From an uncultured Pelagibacteraceae bacterium (GTDB lineage: Bacteria > Pseudomonadota > Alphaproteobacteria > Pelagibacterales > Pelagibacteraceae), in contig CACLSX010000002.1 in NCBI GenBank assembly GCA_902609705.1, forward strand, positions 16,347-80,346: a stretch of DNA of 64,000 bases, in the 5' to 3' direction. How positions within the stretch are numbered: position 1 is the stretch's first letter; the number at the start of each line of letters is the position of its first letter. Shown here one piece after another: positions 9,650-20,913 of this stretch. The notes beneath the pieces are model-generated. The model did not search any database. It saw only the letters and a list, made by a program, of their open reading frames with translations, and had not been told where the DNA came from. Made by a program: the position numbers and the translations under genes.

Positions 9650-10222
9650 TTATTTAAGACTCAATATCTTGTGTATTGGTTGGAAGGTTTTTCTATGAAA
9701 TCTAGTCACTCCAAATTTTTTAATAGCTTTAATATGATCCTTGGTTCCATAACCTGCATTATTATCCCAGCCGTATTTTTTAAAAGAAAAAGACATCTTT
9801 TTCATTAGCCTATCTCTTTCAACTTTAGCAATAATCGATGCGGCTGAAATTTCAGGAATTTTTTCATCACCTTTTACAATAGTTTTAATTACATAATTTT
9901 TTAAGTCTGGTGGTTTATTACCATCTATTAAAACTTTTTTAGGTTTCAATTTGAGTTTCTTAATTGCTCTTTTCATTGAAAGTAGGCTAGCATTTAAAAT
10001 ATTAATTTTTTCAATTTCTTTTATTGATGCAGATCCTAACGCCCAAACTGAATTTTTTTTTATATATTTAGCTAAAGTTTCCCTCTGAATTTTGTTAAGT
10101 TTTTTTGAATCTTTAAGAATTTTTCTATTAATTTCTTTATTTAATATAACAGCAGCTGCATAAACTGGTCCTACAAGGCTCCCTCTTCCAACTTCATCAA
10201 CCCCAGCAATAATTTTTTTCAT
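9650..10222 (-). CDS. rnhB: Ribonuclease HII
   Basis: IAGVDEVGRGSLVGPVYAAAVIL, DGNKPPDL, AASIIAKVERDRLM. Confidence 0.95.
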   Translation of the reverse strand: MKKIIAGVDEVGRGSLVGPVYAAAVILNKEINRKILKDSKKLNKIQRETLAKYIKKNSVWALGSASIKEIEKINILNASLLSMKRAIKKLKLKPKKVLIDGNKPPDLKNYVIKTIVKGDEKIPEISAASIIAKVERDRLMKKMSFSFKKYGWDNNAGYGTKDHIKAIKKFGVTRFHRKTFQPIHKILSLK

Positions 10223-10241
10223 ATAAAATATTATTAAAAAT

Positions 10242-10946
10242 TTAAATCTCTAAACCAGTTTCATCTATTTTTTTTCTAATTTCTTTAAGATCGGCCCAAG
10301 AATATTTTTTTTGCTCTGCTTGTCTTAGTAGATATGCTGGGTGAAAAGTTATCATTGTTAAATATGTTTTATTATTAATAATTACTTCCTTCCATTTTCC
10401 TCTTTCTTTAGAGATTTTAATTTTATTCCCGAAGAGCGCTTCCATTGCTGTGCTTCCCATTAAAATAAGTATTTCTGGATTTATAATCGAAATATGTTTT
10501 CTTAAATATTCAGAGTATCTATTTATTTCTGATATTTCAGGCTTTCTGTTATTTGGAGGTCTATAATTTACAACATTAGTTATATAAACGTTAGTTCTAT
10601 CTAAATTAATAGCTTTCAACATTTTATTTAAAAGCATTCCTGCATCACCAACAAAAGGTTTTCCTAATTCATCTTCTTTTTGTCCAGGTCCTTCACCTAC
10701 AATCATTATTTTTGAAGATGAATTTCCATCACTGAAAACAAGATTTTTTGCACTATTTTTTAGTTCACAATCTTCAATCTTTTCTATTTCAACTCTAAGT
10801 TTTGCTAATTCTTCAGATTTTTCCTCATTAGAAGCATTATTTTTAAATCTATTTATTGGCTCATCACTAAATTCATATTCAATACCTAGCTCGTTTATTA
10901 AATCATTATCAAATATGTCATTTTGATTTTTTTCATTTAAAGTCAT
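10242..10946 (-). CDS. Family 4-type uracil-DNA glycosylase
   Basis: IMIVGEGPGQKEDELGKPFVGDAGMLLNKML, YITNVVNYRPPNNRKP, TFHPAYLLR. Confidence 0.9.
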   Translation of the reverse strand: MTLNEKNQNDIFDNDLINELGIEYEFSDEPINRFKNNASNEEKSEELAKLRVEIEKIEDCELKNSAKNLVFSDGNSSSKIMIVGEGPGQKEDELGKPFVGDAGMLLNKMLKAINLDRTNVYITNVVNYRPPNNRKPEISEINRYSEYLRKHISIINPEILILMGSTAMEALFGNKIKISKERGKWKEVIINNKTYLTMITFHPAYLLRQAEQKKYSWADLKEIRKKIDETGLEI

Positions 10947-10956
10947 AAAGTAAAAA

Positions 10957-12636
10957 ATGTTCTTAAAAATTTTTTGTTTTATAATATTAATTCTATACCA
11001 AACAAATCTCTATTCAAAAGCAGCGAATGAAAAAGAATTCAACCAGAAGTATCTATCAAATTATCTTTCAGCATTATTATCATTTGATAACCAGAAAAAT
11101 AACGATGCTCTTAAGTTTTTTGAAAATTCAAAAATATTAATTCAATCACATGATAGTTTTTTGCAAGAATATGTATTTTCTTTACTTTTGGATGGACAGG
11201 TTAAAAAAGCAATTAAACAAGTAAAATATTCTAATTCCTCAATAGGAGGAGATTTTTTTGAAGGAAATTTATTATTAATTTTAGATAGCATTAACAAGAA
11301 AAAGTTTAAACAAGCAGCTTTGAAGTTAAAAAAATTGGAAAAGTTCAAAGAGGACGACTCATACAAATTTATAATTTATTCTAGCTTAAAAAGTTACATT
11401 GATCTTTTTATATATAAAAAATCTGACATTGTTGAGCAATTTGGAAAATTAGATTTGATAAACATGGCTTTTCAAAATTGTTATTTGAATTCCAAAAAAA
11501 CTGAGTCTTATTTTTTAAATTTAATTAATGATCCTCAAAGTGATTACTCTAGATATACTTTTTTTTATTTGAGTAACGAAGTGTCTAATAACGACCTTGC
11601 AACAGTTGATAATTTTGCAGATACAATAGATCCTTTAAGAAGTAGTTTGCTTATTTCTCAAGTAAAAAAATGGATAGATGAAAAAAAATATACAAAATTA
11701 ACACAGCATTTTTCATGTCAAAATGAGAATGATATTTTGGCAGAATTCTTTTTCCTTATATCTAATTTTTATTCATCTCAAAGTAGATTTGATTACTCAA
11801 ACATATATTTAAATATTTCAAATTATTTAAATCCAAAATTTTATTTTAATTTATCATTAATAGCTGAAAACTATCAGTCTAATAATAATTATGATCTAGC
11901 AAAAAAAACTTTCGAAAAATTTGATGATAAGGATGAAATATTTTTTTGGTACAAAACAAAGAAGATTGCCAGAATTATAGCAGAGGAAGAAAATTATGAT
12001 GCAAGTTTGAACTATATATTAAAAAATCTTGAAAAATTTAATAACAAATCGACAAAGATGATTTATGATTTGGCAAATATTTACAAAAACTTTAAAAAAT
12101 ATGATGAGGCTATAAATTATTATACTTTGGCCTTAAAAAATTTGGATAAAAATTCTATGGCTTATGCAGATGTTCTTTATCGCAGAGGTGGAGCGTATGA
12201 AAGATTAAAAAATTATGATTTGGCGGATAAGGATTTGCTAAATTCAATTAAAATTAGACCTGACGAACCCTATACACTTAACTATCTCGCTTATAGTTGG
12301 TTAGAAAGAGGATATAAAATTGAAGAAGCAATAGAAATGTTAAATCAAGCTTACAAAGGAAAAGAAGAAGACCCTTACATAACAGACTCTGTTGGTTGGG
12401 GTTATTATTTGACAGGAAATTATATTGAAGCAGAAAAATATTTAAGAAAAGCTGTTGAATTGTTACCAAGTGATCCTGTTGCAAGTGATCATTATGGAGA
12501 TGTTCTTTGGCAATTAAATAGAAAAATCCAAGCTAATTATTTTTGGAAAAGTGCTTTAAATAGCGATGAAGCAGATGAAGAATTGAAAATTAAAGTTAAG
12601 GAAAAATTATATAATGGCTTAAATAATAATTCTTAA
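10957..12636 (+). CDS. TPR-repeat protein with signal peptide
   Basis: C-terminal TPR array (YADVLYRRGGAYERLKNYDLADKDLLNSIKIRPDEPYTLNYLAYSWLERG...). Confidence 0.8.
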   Translation: MFLKIFCFIILILYQTNLYSKAANEKEFNQKYLSNYLSALLSFDNQKNNDALKFFENSKILIQSHDSFLQEYVFSLLLDGQVKKAIKQVKYSNSSIGGDFFEGNLLLILDSINKKKFKQAALKLKKLEKFKEDDSYKFIIYSSLKSYIDLFIYKKSDIVEQFGKLDLINMAFQNCYLNSKKTESYFLNLINDPQSDYSRYTFFYLSNEVSNNDLATVDNFADTIDPLRSSLLISQVKKWIDEKKYTKLTQHFSCQNENDILAEFFFLISNFYSSQSRFDYSNIYLNISNYLNPKFYFNLSLIAENYQSNNNYDLAKKTFEKFDDKDEIFFWYKTKKIARIIAEEENYDASLNYILKNLEKFNNKSTKMIYDLANIYKNFKKYDEAINYYTLALKNLDKNSMAYADVLYRRGGAYERLKNYDLADKDLLNSIKIRPDEPYTLNYLAYSWLERGYKIEEAIEMLNQAYKGKEEDPYITDSVGWGYYLTGNYIEAEKYLRKAVELLPSDPVASDHYGDVLWQLNRKIQANYFWKSALNSDEADEELKIKVKEKLYNGLNNNS

Positions 12637-13479
12637 ATGAAGTTTCATAAAATAAAATCATTTGCAAAAGTAAACTTAACTTTAAAAATTTTAAATAAAT
12701 ACTCAAATGGTTATCATAAAATCGAAAGTTTAATATCTAAGATCAATTTGGCTGATGAGATTTTAATAAAAGAGATACAAGGTTCAAAAAATAGAATATC
12801 GTTTAGTGGGAAATTTTCCCCAAATATTTCAAATACAAATACAATTTCAAAACTACTAAAAATCTTAAATGATCAAAATTATATTAAAAATAAAAAATTC
12901 AATATCAAAGTAAAAAAAAATATACCCCAATCTTCTGGTATGGGGGGAGGATCTATGAATGCAGCATCCATTTTGAACTATTTATTTAAAAAAAGAATAA
13001 TTAAAACTACAAAAAATAATTTAATAAAAATTGCAAATAAAGTTGGTTCAGATGTAATTTTGGGTCTTTATGAAAGTCCAATGATCCTACAAGGGCAAAA
13101 TATAAGTAAAATTAATAAAAAATTAAATTTTCATTTGTTAATAATAAAGCCTAATTTTGGATGTTCTACTAAGATGATCTATGCAAAACACAAAGGATTT
13201 TCAAAGAGCCTATTCAATAAATCAAACAAGATTGACAGACAAGATCTATTAAAAGTTTCAAATAACGATTTAGAGAGAGCAGCTTTTAATAAATATCCAA
13301 TTTTAAGAAAGATCAAAAGTTACTTGCAAAATTTAGATAATATTTACTTTGCAAATATGACAGGGTCGGGTTCTACTATAATTGGTTATTTTTTAACCAA
13401 AAATGCGGCAATAAAAGCTCAAAAAAAATTAAAAAATAAATATAAAAACTATTGGTGTATTTACTCTAAAACTATATAA
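12637..13479 (+). CDS. ispE: 4-diphosphocytidyl-2-C-methyl-D-erythritol kinase
   Basis: FAKVNLTLKILNKYSNGYHKIESLI, IPQSSGMGGGSMNAASIL, MTGSGSTIIGYF. Confidence 0.93.
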   Translation: MKFHKIKSFAKVNLTLKILNKYSNGYHKIESLISKINLADEILIKEIQGSKNRISFSGKFSPNISNTNTISKLLKILNDQNYIKNKKFNIKVKKNIPQSSGMGGGSMNAASILNYLFKKRIIKTTKNNLIKIANKVGSDVILGLYESPMILQGQNISKINKKLNFHLLIIKPNFGCSTKMIYAKHKGFSKSLFNKSNKIDRQDLLKVSNNDLERAAFNKYPILRKIKSYLQNLDNIYFANMTGSGSTIIGYFLTKNAAIKAQKKLKNKYKNYWCIYSKTI

Positions 13480-13511
13480 AGCTTTTTTTTTGTGTTATAC
13501 GAAAAACATCT

Positions 13512-13586
13512 TGGGGTGTAGCCAAGTGGTAAGGCAGCGGTTTTTGGTACCGCCATTCCTAGGTTCGAATCCTAGCACCCCAGCCA
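13512..13586 (+). tRNA. tRNA-Gln (anticodon TTG), CCA encoded
   Basis: Cloverleaf TGGGGTG/CACCCCA acceptor, anticodon arm GCGGT-TTTTGGT-ACCGC, T arm TAGG-TTCGAAT-CCTA, GCCA end. Confidence 0.95.
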
Positions 13587-13589
13587 TTT

Positions 13590-14861
13590 ATGAAAGCTTT
13601 ACTTAAAAAAATTTTTCAAAACAAAAAAATTTCAAGCGATAAAGATCTTAATTTTCTAGATTTAAAAAATAATAAGGGAGTAAATAAAATATTTGGTGCA
13701 ATAAATAACCACAATGAAACTAGCGAGATTAGATATGTTGGTGGTTGTGTAAGAAAAATTTTAAATGATGAAAAAACAGATGATATCGACCTTGCAACTA
13801 ATTTAACTCCTGATCAAGTTAAACAATGCTTAGTTAAAAACCAAATAAAGTTTTTTGAAACAGGAATTGAACATGGCACAATCACAGCAGTGATTGATGA
13901 TCAAAATTTTGAAATTACAACATTAAGAAAAGATATAAAAACAGATGGAAGGCATGCTGTTGTAGAATATACAACTAATTGGAAGGAAGATTCATTAAGG
14001 AGAGATTTTTCAATAAATTCAATATATTCAGATTTAGACGGAAATTTATATGATCCAAATTCTGGTCATAAAGATTTAAATGTTGGAATAATTAAATTTA
14101 TAGGTGATCCAGAAACTAGAATAAAAGAAGATTATTTAAGAATTATTAGATATTTAAGATTTTATACTGAATATAGCAAAATCGATCATGAAATTAATAT
14201 AATAAAAATCATTAAAAAAAATATAGAGGGTTTAGGAAAAATATCAAAAGAAAGACAATTCAATGAATTAAAAAAAATTCTCAAATTGGATAACTTTTTA
14301 AAGTTATTTAAAAATAAAACCTCTTGTGAATTATTTTCATTAATTTTTCCTCAACTAAAAAATTTTAAAAAATTGAGCAAGTTATCAAAACCAAGAGAAA
14401 AGATATTAAAAAATAAAAGTTTAAATTTCGTCATTTCTTTTCTTGTAATCGATGAAACTGACAATTCTGACTATTTTGTATATAAATATAATTTACCCAA
14501 TGAGTTAAAAGATAAAATTAATTTTCTAAAAAATAATTCGCTAAATAAAGATAGTACTAAAATTTTTAACAAGAAAGATTTACAAAAAATATTTTATTAT
14601 AAGGGTAAATCTAGCACAATCGATTTAATTGATTTCAATTTGTTATATTTTAAAGAAAGTAAAAAACTTTCAGAATTAAAAACTTACTTTGAAAAATTAG
14701 ATAAACCAGAATTTCCAATAAAAGCTCAGTTATTGATAAATGATTATGGATTGAAGGAGGGAAGGGAATTGGGTCAAAAATTAAAAAATTTAGAAATTAA
14801 ATGGATTGAAAATAATTTTAATTTATCAAAAAAAGATATGGAAAAAGTTTTATCAAATTAA
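13590..14861 (+). CDS. CCA tRNA nucleotidyltransferase / poly(A) polymerase family
   Basis: [68 protein letters not shown]. Confidence 0.9.
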   Translation: MKALLKKIFQNKKISSDKDLNFLDLKNNKGVNKIFGAINNHNETSEIRYVGGCVRKILNDEKTDDIDLATNLTPDQVKQCLVKNQIKFFETGIEHGTITAVIDDQNFEITTLRKDIKTDGRHAVVEYTTNWKEDSLRRDFSINSIYSDLDGNLYDPNSGHKDLNVGIIKFIGDPETRIKEDYLRIIRYLRFYTEYSKIDHEINIIKIIKKNIEGLGKISKERQFNELKKILKLDNFLKLFKNKTSCELFSLIFPQLKNFKKLSKLSKPREKILKNKSLNFVISFLVIDETDNSDYFVYKYNLPNELKDKINFLKNNSLNKDSTKIFNKKDLQKIFYYKGKSSTIDLIDFNLLYFKESKKLSELKTYFEKLDKPEFPIKAQLLINDYGLKEGRELGQKLKNLEIKWIENNFNLSKKDMEKVLSN

Positions 14862-15334
14862 ACGTATTTTACGTCTACAATTTCAAAATTTTTTGTCCCT
14901 GCTGGTGTATTTATCTCTACAAGATCCCCTTTATTTTTACCTATGAGACCTTTTCCTATTGGTGATTGAAAATAAAGAAGCTTTTGTTTTAGATCTGCCT
15001 CGTCTTTACCAACAATTTTGTAATTTATTTTTTCATTTGTATCTAAATTTTGAAGGTAGACTGTTGATCCAAATATCACTTTTCCATCATTACTAATCTT
15101 CGTGATATCAATTACATTTGCTCTTGCAATTAAATCCTCAACTTCTTGAATTCTTCCTTCGTTATGAGATTGCTGTTCTTTTGCAGCATGATATTCAGCA
15201 TTTTCTTTCAAATCTCCATGTGATCTTGCTTCAGCAATGGCTGCAACAATTTCGGGTCTCTTTTTTTCTTTTAAAAAAATTAATTCACTTTTTAATTTTT
15301 CTAATCCTTCAGTAGTAATTGGTTCTTTATCCAT
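14858..15334 (-). CDS. greA: Transcription elongation factor GreA
   Basis: [49 protein letters not shown]. Confidence 0.97.
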   Translation of the reverse strand: MDKEPITTEGLEKLKSELIFLKEKKRPEIVAAIAEARSHGDLKENAEYHAAKEQQSHNEGRIQEVEDLIARANVIDITKISNDGKVIFGSTVYLQNLDTNEKINYKIVGKDEADLKQKLLYFQSPIGKGLIGKNKGDLVEINTPAGTKNFEIVDVKYV

Positions 15335-15337
15335 AAT

Positions 15338-16162
15338 TTACCATTTAGCTGTTGGTGGTAATGACATAAGTATAGCTTCAACATTTCCACCAGTTTGTAA
15401 ACCAAATTTTGTCCCCCTATCATGTAATAAATTAAATTCAACATATCTACCTCTTTTTTTGTATTGGATTTCTTTATCTTTAATTGTCCATTTTAATTTA
15501 TTTTTTTTCTCAATTATTTCATTAGAAATGTTTTTAAAACTTATTCCTACTTCTCTAACAAAAGAAAAATCTTCTTCCCAATTATTTTTTTTATAATCAA
15601 AAAAAATTCCGCCAATACCTCTTGGCTCTTTCCTATGCGGTAAATAAAAATATTCATCACACCACTTTTTATATTTTTTGTAATAATTTTTGTTGTGCTT
15701 ATCACATGATTTTTTTAGTTCTGAATGAAACCAATTTTCTAATTTCTTATCTTTCATACAAGGTGTAACATCCATTCCACCTCCAAACCAACCAAATGAA
15801 GTAACTATATACCTTGTGTTAAAATGCATCGCAGGCACATGAGGATTTTTCATATGCATAACAACAGATATTCCAGATGCCCAAAATTTAGAGCTTGTTT
15901 TAGTACCTGGAACTTTATTTTTAAATTCATTTGAAAATTTTCCATAAACTTCTGAAAAATTTACTCCAACTTTATCAAAAATTTTACCGTTTTCTAAAAT
16001 TCTATATTGTCCTCCACCTTCATCATTACTTTTACTTCTATTCCAATTAGTAATTTTAAATTTGGTTTTGTTACCCTCTTTTTCCTCTATTTCTCTACAA
16101 AGTACTTCTTGTAAAGTTTTAAACCAATTTTTTGCTAATTTCTTTTTTATGTATTGATCCAT
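15338..16162 (-). CDS. hemF: Oxygen-dependent coproporphyrinogen III oxidase
   Basis: HMKNPHVPAMHFNTRYIV, FGGGMDVTPCM, EFNLLHDRGTKFGLQTGGNVEAILMSLPP. Confidence 0.97.
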   Translation of the reverse strand: MDQYIKKKLAKNWFKTLQEVLCREIEEKEGNKTKFKITNWNRSKSNDEGGGQYRILENGKIFDKVGVNFSEVYGKFSNEFKNKVPGTKTSSKFWASGISVVMHMKNPHVPAMHFNTRYIVTSFGWFGGGMDVTPCMKDKKLENWFHSELKKSCDKHNKNYYKKYKKWCDEYFYLPHRKEPRGIGGIFFDYKKNNWEEDFSFVREVGISFKNISNEIIEKKNKLKWTIKDKEIQYKKRGRYVEFNLLHDRGTKFGLQTGGNVEAILMSLPPTAKW

Positions 16163-16639
16163 TTATCCTAACTGTCTTATAAATTCTGAAGCTCCTATGG
16201 CCACTGATATTGAAATGTTTAATGATCTTTTATTTTTTAGCATTGGTATTTTAATTCTTTCATTAACCTTAGAATGTATATCTTCTGGAACACCAGCACT
16301 TTCTCTGCCAAAGAGTAATATATCATTACGCTTAAATTTAAACTTTGTATAAACTTTGCTAGCTTTTGTCGTCATTAAAACTACTCTATTTTTACTATTT
16401 TCATCAAAGAATTCTTTAGGGCTCTTGTAAAATTTAATTTCACTGTAATCTAAATAATCCATAACAACTCTCTTGAACCTTTTATCGCTAAATAAAAACC
16501 CACAAGGTTCAATGATTTCTAAACTAGCCCCTAGGCAAGAACAAGTTCGAATAATTGAAGCTGTATTTTGAGGAATATCCGGCTGATATAGAGCTACTTT
16601 TAGACCGTGTTTTAAAGGTTTCTGTGTCATTGTTACCAT
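16163..16639 (-). CDS. trmL: tRNA (cytidine(34)-2'-O)-methyltransferase, SPOUT family
   Basis: [65 protein letters not shown]. Confidence 0.9.
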   Translation of the reverse strand: MVTMTQKPLKHGLKVALYQPDIPQNTASIIRTCSCLGASLEIIEPCGFLFSDKRFKRVVMDYLDYSEIKFYKSPKEFFDENSKNRVVLMTTKASKVYTKFKFKRNDILLFGRESAGVPEDIHSKVNERIKIPMLKNKRSLNISISVAIGASEFIRQLG

Positions 16640-16699
16640 AGAAATATCTCTTTTTTATTATATGAAATCATATATTACCAAAGATATAAAATATTAAAG

Positions 16700-17221
16700 A
16701 TGTCAGACCAAAAAGACGAAAAAAAGACCAACAGAAGAGATTTCTTGTTTACTGCTACTGCCGCTGCCGGTGCAGTTGGAGTAGGCGCTGCTGTTTGGCC
16801 ATTAGTCGATCAAATGAACCCAGATGCCTCTGTAAAAGCATTAGCAAGCACAGAAGTAGATGTGAGTTCAATGCAACCCGGACAATCTTTAACAGTTCTT
16901 TGGAGAGGTAAACCTGTTTTTATAAAGAGAAGAACGGATGATGAAATTAAAAAAGCGAGAGCAGTTGATATTAATGATCTTAAGCATCCTGAAAAAGACG
17001 AAGATAGAGCAAAAAATCCTGAATGGTTAGTGATGCTTGGGATTTGTACTCATCTAGGATGTGTTCCATTAACAGATAAAGGTGATTATGATGGTTGGTT
17101 TTGTCCTTGCCATGGTTCTCATTATGATACATCTGGCAGAATTAGAAAAGGACCAGCTCCAACTAATATGGAGATCCCTAAATACGAATTTGTAAATACT
17201 AACACTATTAAGATTGGATAA
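16700..17221 (+). CDS. petA: Ubiquinol-cytochrome c reductase Rieske iron-sulfur subunit
   Basis: TAT-like [16 protein letters not shown]; Rieske CTHLGC...CPCHGSHYD. Confidence 0.97.
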   Translation: MSDQKDEKKTNRRDFLFTATAAAGAVGVGAAVWPLVDQMNPDASVKALASTEVDVSSMQPGQSLTVLWRGKPVFIKRRTDDEIKKARAVDINDLKHPEKDEDRAKNPEWLVMLGICTHLGCVPLTDKGDYDGWFCPCHGSHYDTSGRIRKGPAPTNMEIPKYEFVNTNTIKIG

Positions 17222-17223
17222 AT

Positions 17224-18495
17224 ATGAGTGATCACGAATACACACCTAGTTCAAAATTTGGTAAATGGTTCAATGATAGACTGCCTTTGCTTACATTGGC
17301 AAATCACTTAACAGATTACCCTACACCAAAAAATTTAAATTACTGGTGGACCTTTGGTGGGATATTAACTTTTTGCTTAATTACCCAAATAGTTACAGGA
17401 TTAGTTTTGGCTATGCACTACATTGCTCATGCAGATATGGCATTCAGCAGTGTTGAACATATAATGAGAGATGTGAATTATGGATGGTTGTTAAGATATG
17501 TTCACGCAAATGGTGCTTCTATGTTTTTCTTGGCAGTTTATATCCATATTTTCAGATCTTTATTTTATGGATCATACAAATCTCCTAGAGAAATAATTTG
17601 GATACTTGGAATTATAATTTATCTGCTAATGATGGCAGCTGCTTTTATGGGATATGTTCTTCCTTGGGGACAAATGAGTTTTTGGGGAGCAACAGTAATA
17701 ACGAATTTATTTAGTGCAATTCCACTCGTGGGGGAGAGTATAACAACTTGGTTATGGGGTGGTTACTCAGTTGACAATCCAACTTTAACAAGATTTTTTA
17801 CTCTTCATTACTTGATACCGTTTTTAATATTAGGGCTTGTAGTACTTCACATATGGGCATTACATGTTCCTGGAAATAACAATCCAGTTGGTATTGATAT
17901 TAAAAAGCCTTCTAAAGATACAGTTCCGTTTCATCCATATATCGTAATTAAAGATGCTTTTGCGTTATTAATGTTTTGTATTGTTTTTGCGTTGTTTGTA
18001 TTTTATCAGCCAAATATTTTAGGACATGCTGATAATTATATCGAGGCGGATCCACTTGTAACTCCTGCTCATATAGTTCCTGAGTGGTACTTATTACCTT
18101 TTTATGCGATCTTAAGATCGGTTCCTGACAAACTTATGGGTGTTGTTGCTATGTTATCAGCTATTTTAATTTTAGCTGCTTTACCATGGTTGGATACGTC
18201 AAAAGTTAGATCAGCAGTTTTCAGACCGTTATTTAGACAGTTCTACTGGATCTTGGTAGCTGATGTTTTAATTCTTGGATATGTAGGAGCGATGCCAGCT
18301 GAAGGATTGTATTTGTTAATCGCAAGAGTTGCTACAGCATATTACTTTGCGCATTTTTTGATTATTCTTCCAGTTTTGGGATGGAAAGAAAAAACTACCC
18401 CGCTGCCTTTGAGTATTACCGAACCAGTTTTAGGAGGTTCGCCAAATTTAGCTGCAGCAAGGAATGATGAAAAAATAGAAAAAACAATAAAGTGA
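17224..18495 (+). CDS. petB: Cytochrome b of the bc1 complex
   Basis: Heme His motifs, [28 protein letters not shown]. Confidence 0.97.
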   Translation: MSDHEYTPSSKFGKWFNDRLPLLTLANHLTDYPTPKNLNYWWTFGGILTFCLITQIVTGLVLAMHYIAHADMAFSSVEHIMRDVNYGWLLRYVHANGASMFFLAVYIHIFRSLFYGSYKSPREIIWILGIIIYLLMMAAAFMGYVLPWGQMSFWGATVITNLFSAIPLVGESITTWLWGGYSVDNPTLTRFFTLHYLIPFLILGLVVLHIWALHVPGNNNPVGIDIKKPSKDTVPFHPYIVIKDAFALLMFCIVFALFVFYQPNILGHADNYIEADPLVTPAHIVPEWYLLPFYAILRSVPDKLMGVVAMLSAILILAALPWLDTSKVRSAVFRPLFRQFYWILVADVLILGYVGAMPAEGLYLLIARVATAYYFAHFLIILPVLGWKEKTTPLPLSITEPVLGGSPNLAAARNDEKIEKTIK

Positions 18496-19274
18496 GTAAG
18501 TTAAAAAATATTTTATTTGTATTAATATTATCTATTATCGTACTAAATTCATCTAACTCTGCTGAAAAATCACCTCCTTTTTTAGAAACTAAATGGACTT
18601 TCAAAGGTCTCTTCGGAAAATTTGATAGAGCATCACTTCAAAGGGGTTATCAAGTATATACTGAAGTATGTGCATCTTGCCATTCTATGAAATATTTAAC
18701 CTATAGAAATTTAGCAGAAAAGGGTGGACCAGAATTTTCTGAAGCTGAGGCGAAAGCAATAGCTGCAAGTTTTGAGGTAACAGATGGTCCGGACAGCACT
18801 GGAGAAATGTTTGTAAGACCAGCCAAATTGTCTGATAAATTTGTAATGCCATATGCTAATGAGCAAGAAGCTAAAGCTGCTAATGGTGGTGCTTATCCAC
18901 CAGACATGTCTGTTCTAGTTAAGGCAAGAAAAGGCGGAGCAGATTATATTTATTCCTTATTGTTAGGATATTCTGAACCACCAGAGGGTATAGAACTTGA
19001 TGATGGTGTTTATTACAATAAGTATATGTATGGTAATAAAATTAAAATGCCAGCTCCTTTATCTGATGATTTAATTGAGTATACAGATGGAACAAAAGCT
19101 ACAGCTCAGCAAATGTCTAAAGATGTTACAAATTTTCTGATGTGGTCAGCAGAACCACATTTAGAGCAAAGACATAAAACAGGATTTAGAGTTATAGCTT
19201 ATTTGATAATATTGACTGTATTGGTTTACTTTACAATGAAGAAGATATGGTCACGTGTTGAACCTAAAGTTTAG
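18492..19274 (+). CDS. petC: Cytochrome c1; GTG start
   Basis: [15 protein letters not shown], single C-terminal TM; downstream of petAB. Confidence 0.95.
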   Translation: MSKLKNILFVLILSIIVLNSSNSAEKSPPFLETKWTFKGLFGKFDRASLQRGYQVYTEVCASCHSMKYLTYRNLAEKGGPEFSEAEAKAIAASFEVTDGPDSTGEMFVRPAKLSDKFVMPYANEQEAKAANGGAYPPDMSVLVKARKGGADYIYSLLLGYSEPPEGIELDDGVYYNKYMYGNKIKMPAPLSDDLIEYTDGTKATAQQMSKDVTNFLMWSAEPHLEQRHKTGFRVIAYLIILTVLVYFTMKKIWSRVEPKV

Positions 19275-20324
19275 AACATCTCCATCTTTAACGATATAAT
19301 CTTTACCTTCTAATCTCATTTTGCCGCTTTCTTTTGATTTTAACCAACCACCACTACCAACGAAATCTTGATAAGACACAGTTTCTGCTCTTATAAAACC
19401 TTTTTCAAAATCTGTATGAATTATACCTGCTGCTTGAGGTGCCATGCAATTTTTGTTGATTGTCCAAGCCCTTGTCTCCTCAAATCCTGAAGTAAAAAAA
19501 GTCTCTAAAGATAAAAGGTCATATCCTTTTTTGATTAATAAATTTAATCCAGTATCATCAACGTTAATCATTTTCATATATTTTTCTCTCTCTTCATTTT
19601 CTAGTTCATTTAGTTGATTTTCTATTTCAGCTGAAATAGTTAGAGTGTTTTTAGAACCATATTTTTCAATAAAACTTTTTGTATAATCGTTGCCTTTATC
19701 AATGCTATTTTCATCAACATTACAAACATACAATTTAGGCTTTATTGACAATAATCCTGACAATCTAACATCTTTTTTATCAAATTCATCGTATAATTTA
19801 TTTATATCATTGTTATCATTAATTAAATTTTGCGCTCTTTCTAGAATTTGGTTTTGATTTTCATCATTATTTTTTTTATTTTTCTTATCTAGTCTTTTTT
19901 GAATAGTTTCCAAATCTGCCAAAGACATTTCTGTTTCAATTATTTCTAAATCTCTAATTGGATCAACTGTTGGATTTACATTCTGAATATCATCGGAGTC
20001 AAAACATCTAATTAAATGAATAACAGCATCTACTTCTCTTATATGGGATAAAAATTTGTTACCTAATCCTTCACCTTTGGAGGCTCCCTCTACTAATCCT
20101 GCTATATCAACAAAAGATATTGTAGTATTTATTTTTTTTTTTGAATTTGAAATTTTAACTAATTCATCTAATCTATAATCTGGTACAGGAACTACGCCTA
20201 TATTTGGATCTATCGTACAGAAAGGAAAATTTGCTGCTTGAGCTTTACTTGAATTTGTAAGTGCATTAAATAAAGTAGATTTACCAACATTAGGTAAACC
20301 AACTATACCACACTTAAAACCCAT
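19251..20324 (-). CDS. ychF: Redox-regulated/ribosome-binding ATPase YchF
   Basis: CGIVGLPNVGKSTLFNALT, FCTIDPNIGVVPVPD, C-terminal TGS-like domain. Confidence 0.95.
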   Translation of the reverse strand: MGFKCGIVGLPNVGKSTLFNALTNSSKAQAANFPFCTIDPNIGVVPVPDYRLDELVKISNSKKKINTTISFVDIAGLVEGASKGEGLGNKFLSHIREVDAVIHLIRCFDSDDIQNVNPTVDPIRDLEIIETEMSLADLETIQKRLDKKNKKNNDENQNQILERAQNLINDNNDINKLYDEFDKKDVRLSGLLSIKPKLYVCNVDENSIDKGNDYTKSFIEKYGSKNTLTISAEIENQLNELENEEREKYMKMINVDDTGLNLLIKKGYDLLSLETFFTSGFEETRAWTINKNCMAPQAAGIIHTDFEKGFIRAETVSYQDFVGSGGWLKSKESGKMRLEGKDYIVKDGDVLNFRFNT

Positions 20325-20885
20325 TTAATTATTGTTAACTTTGCTTGAGAATAAATCTAATTTCTTATCTATTAAAATAGCAATAGAGTCTATTATATTG
20401 TGAGTAATTTTTTCTAAGTGTTCTTGTTCATCATCAGAAAAATCATTTAAAACAAAATCTGATACAGACATTTTATTCTCCGGCTTTCCAATCCCGATCC
20501 TCACTCTTGAATAGTCTTTTCCAATAAATTTATCAATTGAGGCAACTCCATTGTGACCTGCACTTGATCCACCAAATTTTGCCTTTATTTTTCCAAACTC
20601 TACATCTAGATCATCATGAAAAACAATTACATCTTCCGCATCTATTTTGAAATATTCAAGCAATTCTCTGATACATATCCCTGAGTTGTTCATGAAAGTC
20701 AGAGGTTTGATGGCATAAATTTTCTTTTCCCCAATATTACCTGTTGTAAGTAAACCCTTAAATTTTGGCTTTTGCTTTGAAAGACCAAATTTTTGATTTA
20801 TGGCATCTAAAACTTTAAAACCTATATTATGTCTATTATTATGACTGTTTGGGGTTGGATTGCCCAAACCTACGAGTAACAACAT
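20325..20885 (-). CDS. pth: Peptidyl-tRNA hydrolase
   Basis: LLVGLGNPTPNSHNNRHNIGF, KPLTFMNNSG, FGGSSAGHNGVASI. Confidence 0.97.
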   Translation of the reverse strand: MLLLVGLGNPTPNSHNNRHNIGFKVLDAINQKFGLSKQKPKFKGLLTTGNIGEKKIYAIKPLTFMNNSGICIRELLEYFKIDAEDVIVFHDDLDVEFGKIKAKFGGSSAGHNGVASIDKFIGKDYSRVRIGIGKPENKMSVSDFVLNDFSDDEQEHLEKITHNIIDSIAILIDKKLDLFSSKVNNN

Positions 20886-20913
20886 TTTATTTTATTATTA
20901 TTTTCACAGATTA

